Part shown: positions 62,280 through 64,000 of the stretch, one piece after another
Numbering within the stretch: the first letter of the stretch is position 1
Layout: every line of letters starts with the position of its first letter
NCBI RefSeq assembly: GCF_900112425.1
Contig: NZ_FOLP01000013.1
Location: 62,001 to 126,000 of the forward strand
DNA from: Variovorax sp. OK212
GTDB lineage: Bacteria; Pseudomonadota; Gammaproteobacteria; Burkholderiales; Burkholderiaceae_C
Direction of reading: 5' to 3'
Length of the DNA: 64,000 nucleotides
The notes under the pieces: model-generated
The model's database searches: none
What the model saw: only the letters and a program-made list of their open reading frames with translations
What the model was told of the DNA's origin: nothing
Translations under genes and position numbers: made by a program

Positions 62280-64000
62280 TCAGAACTTGTAGTTCAGCGT
62301 CGCCACCGCATTGCGCGGCGTGCCGAAGAAGGCCTGCCCGTCGATGTTGCTGTAGTACTTCTTGTTGAAGAGGTTCTCGATGTTCAGCTGCAGCGACAGC
62401 TTCGGCGAGAACGCGTAGCGCGCCATCAGGCTCACGACCGCGCGCGAGCCCTGCGTGTAGCGCAGGTCGACGTCGCCCACGCTGTATGGGTGGTACACGC
62501 GGTTTTGCCAGTTCACGCCGCCGCCGATGGTGAGCTGCTGCCAGCTGCCCTGCAGCCGGTAGGTGGTGAACAGCGTGGCCTGCGTGGTCGGCATGGCGGG
62601 GTTGATGCGATCGCCGTTGCCTTCGCGGCCCAGCGTGCGCGCAATGCCCGCGCTCATCTGCCAGCCCTCGGCCAGCTCGCCCGACACCTGCAGCTCGACG
62701 CCCTTGCTGGTCACGCCGCGCGCGCCGTAGTAGGCCCCTTCGGTGGAGTTGGGCACGAGCCTGGAGCCGTCGCGCTGCGCCACGTTCTCCTGTTCGGCGC
62801 GGAAGACGGCAATGGAGGTGTTGAGCTTGCCGTTCAGGTGCTCGCCCTTGATGCCGACCTCGTAGCTCTTGCCGGTCACGGGGTCGAGGTAGGCGCCGCT
62901 CGCGTCGCGGTAGTTCTGCGGCTGGAAGATGTCGGTGTAGCTCGCGTACAGGGAGTAGTTTTCGCTCAGGTCGTACACCAGCCCCGCGTAGGGCGTGAAC
63001 ACCTCGTGGCGGCGCGTGGTGCGGTCGTCGGCCGTGAGGCGGGTCGAGCGCCAGCTGTTCTGGCGGCCGCCCACGATGAGCTTGAGCGAGTCGGCCAGCG
63101 ACAGCCGCGCGGCGCCGTAGTAGCCGGTCTGGCGCGTCTTGGTGATGCCCGAGACGTTCAGCGCGCCCCAGGTCGGCTCGGCGTAGGAACCATTCCATTC
63201 GTAGAAATTGCCGGTTGCGGGCAGCGCGCTGGTGCGCGCATGGTTGGCCTCCACGTAGCGCGACTGGCTGTTGGTGATGCCCACCACCAGCTCGTGCTTG
63301 CGGCCCAGCAGCTCGAAGGGCCCGGTCGCCTGCAGGTCGAGGCTGTTCTGGCGGAACTCGTGCTCGAAGTAGCCGGGCAGCGAGCCCAGCCCCGTGCCGG
63401 TCGGGCGGTCGAGGCCGCCGTAGAGGTACAGCAGCTTGGCGTTCTGCCTGCTCTCGCGGTGCGAGGCGTTGGCCTTGAGCTTCCAGCCGTTGTCGAAGCG
63501 GTGCGTGAGGTTCGCGAAGCCCGTGGTGCTGGTGGTGTCCCAGTGGGTCCACGGCGTGCCGATGGTCTTGGAGCTCTCCCAGTTCGTGGCGCCGCCGTCG
63601 CTGAAGGTCAGCGGCAGGCCGCCCCAGGTCGACGAGGTGGGCCGGTTGGCCTGCGAGTCGATGCCCACGCTCAGCGTGGTGTCGGGCGTGAGGTCGGCGT
63701 CGACCACGCCGTACAGCACGTGCTTGCGGCCGTGGTACATGTCGATGAACGAGTCGCGGTCTTCCGTCATGCCGATGACGCGCGCGCGCACGCGGCCGTC
63801 CGCAGTGACCGGCGTCGACAGGTCGACCGTGGCGCGGCGCAGGTTCCACGAACCCAGCGCCAGCGACGCGCTGCCGGCGAACACCTTGCTGTCGGCGTGC
63901 TTGCGCACCAGGTTCACCGAGGCCGACGGGTTGCCCGCGCCCGTGAGCAGCCCGGTGGAACCGCGCACGACCTCGATGCGGTCGTACAGCACCGGGTCGT
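62280..64000 (-). CDS. TonB-dependent siderophore receptor, C-terminal 573 residues (cut by window edge)
   Basis: This is the end of an outer-membrane siderophore receptor of the FhuE/FpvA/FoxA type. The plug end is visible at the right edge (YDRIEVVRGSTGLLTGAGNP, SASVNLVRK), then the 22-strand barrel. TPYAGLVYDLSENYSLYASYTDIFQPQ, GKSYEVGIKGE and GVELQVSGEL are present, and the end is ATLNYKF with terminal Phe. The signal, TonB box and first part of the plug are outside the window. Together with DUF3649, PepSY, DUF3325 and DUF4198 it makes an iron-siderophore uptake unit. Confidence 0.95.
   Translation of the reverse strand, partial: DPVLYDRIEVVRGSTGLLTGAGNPSASVNLVRKHADSKVFAGSASLALGSWNLRRATVDLSTPVTADGRVRARVIGMTEDRDSFIDMYHGRKHVLYGVVDADLTPDTTLSVGIDSQANRPTSSTWGGLPLTFSDGGATNWESSKTIGTPWTHWDTTSTTGFANLTHRFDNGWKLKANASHRESRQNAKLLYLYGGLDRPTGTGLGSLPGYFEHEFRQNSLDLQATGPFELLGRKHELVVGITNSQSRYVEANHARTSALPATGNFYEWNGSYAEPTWGALNVSGITKTRQTGYYGAARLSLADSLKLIVGGRQNSWRSTRLTADDRTTRRHEVFTPYAGLVYDLSENYSLYASYTDIFQPQNYRDASGAYLDPVTGKSYEVGIKGEHLNGKLNTSIAVFRAEQENVAQRDGSRLVPNSTEGAYYGARGVTSKGVELQVSGELAEGWQMSAGIARTLGREGNGDRINPAMPTTQATLFTTYRLQGSWQQLTIGGGVNWQNRVYHPYSVGDVDLRYTQGSRAVVSLMARYAFSPKLSLQLNIENLFNKKYYSNIDGQAFFGTPRNAVATLNYKF

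Overview
The window is about 64 kb of very GC-rich DNA, dense with genes, that looks like a chromosome of a Comamonadaceae betaproteobacterium, most like Variovorax. The reasons are the secA/DUF721 junction at the left edge, a urease cluster with hupE/ureJ between ureA and ureB, tct-type permeases, the preT-preA reductive pyrimidine operon, and the receptor-DUF3649-PepSY-DUF3325 iron operon at the right edge. The genus is an inference from gene content and codon use. No tRNA, rRNA, CRISPR array, transposase or integrase was seen.

1-9 kb: the 5' part of secA (cut by the window edge), a DciA-like DUF721 gene, and an amino-acid block: an ornithine-cyclodeaminase-family gene, two threonine-synthase-like PLP enzymes, a YheO/DauR-type regulator, a LysR regulator and a small outer-membrane-like protein. 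Palindromes and clustered TGGA motifs suggest that the YheO-type regulator controls the first part.

8-24 kb: a LuxR-type response regulator and a 1208-residue sensor fusing an NCS1 permease, a Cys-rich module, a histidine kinase and a receiver. Next come a DUF6402-like gene with a coupled membrane-anchored partner (effector/immunity-like), then a urease operon (ureA-hupE-ureB-ureC-ureE-ureF-orf-ureG) behind a near-perfect sigma-54 promoter. ureD is not in the window. An AbrB-like gene and a small membrane protein sit between ureC and ureE. A KaiC-like double ATPase is coupled to a hybrid kinase.

24-41 kb: tctA/tctB with an OmpR-type two-component pair, a lipoprotein/ATPase-domain pair, a porin with a clear terminator, a NERD protein, and an envelope-stress block. 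That block holds a BamA-like protein with its own BaeR-like regulator and a second baeS-baeR pair. Divergent from the pair are an intradiol dioxygenase gene and a coupled 51-residue membrane protein. BaeR-box-like sequences stand before both regulator operons.

39-50 kb: complete uracil/thymine breakdown to beta-amino acids (preT, preA, NCS1 permease, dihydropyrimidinase, ureidopropionase), flanked by RutR- and MocR-type regulators, with a near-consensus RutR box in front of preT. An acyl-CoA dehydrogenase and a FUSC-family membrane protein follow.

52-64 kb: a small exported protein, a Bax-inhibitor-1/YccA protein, an Rrf2 regulator that has lost most IscR cluster ligands, an RND pump (adaptor and transporter, no outer-membrane channel gene nearby), and a five-gene iron-uptake operon on the minus strand that runs off the right edge.

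A recurring feature is short tandem repeats of 9 bp with a GGC core. They occur at gene ends and, in frame, inside coding sequences. All function calls come from reading the sequence; no database search was run.
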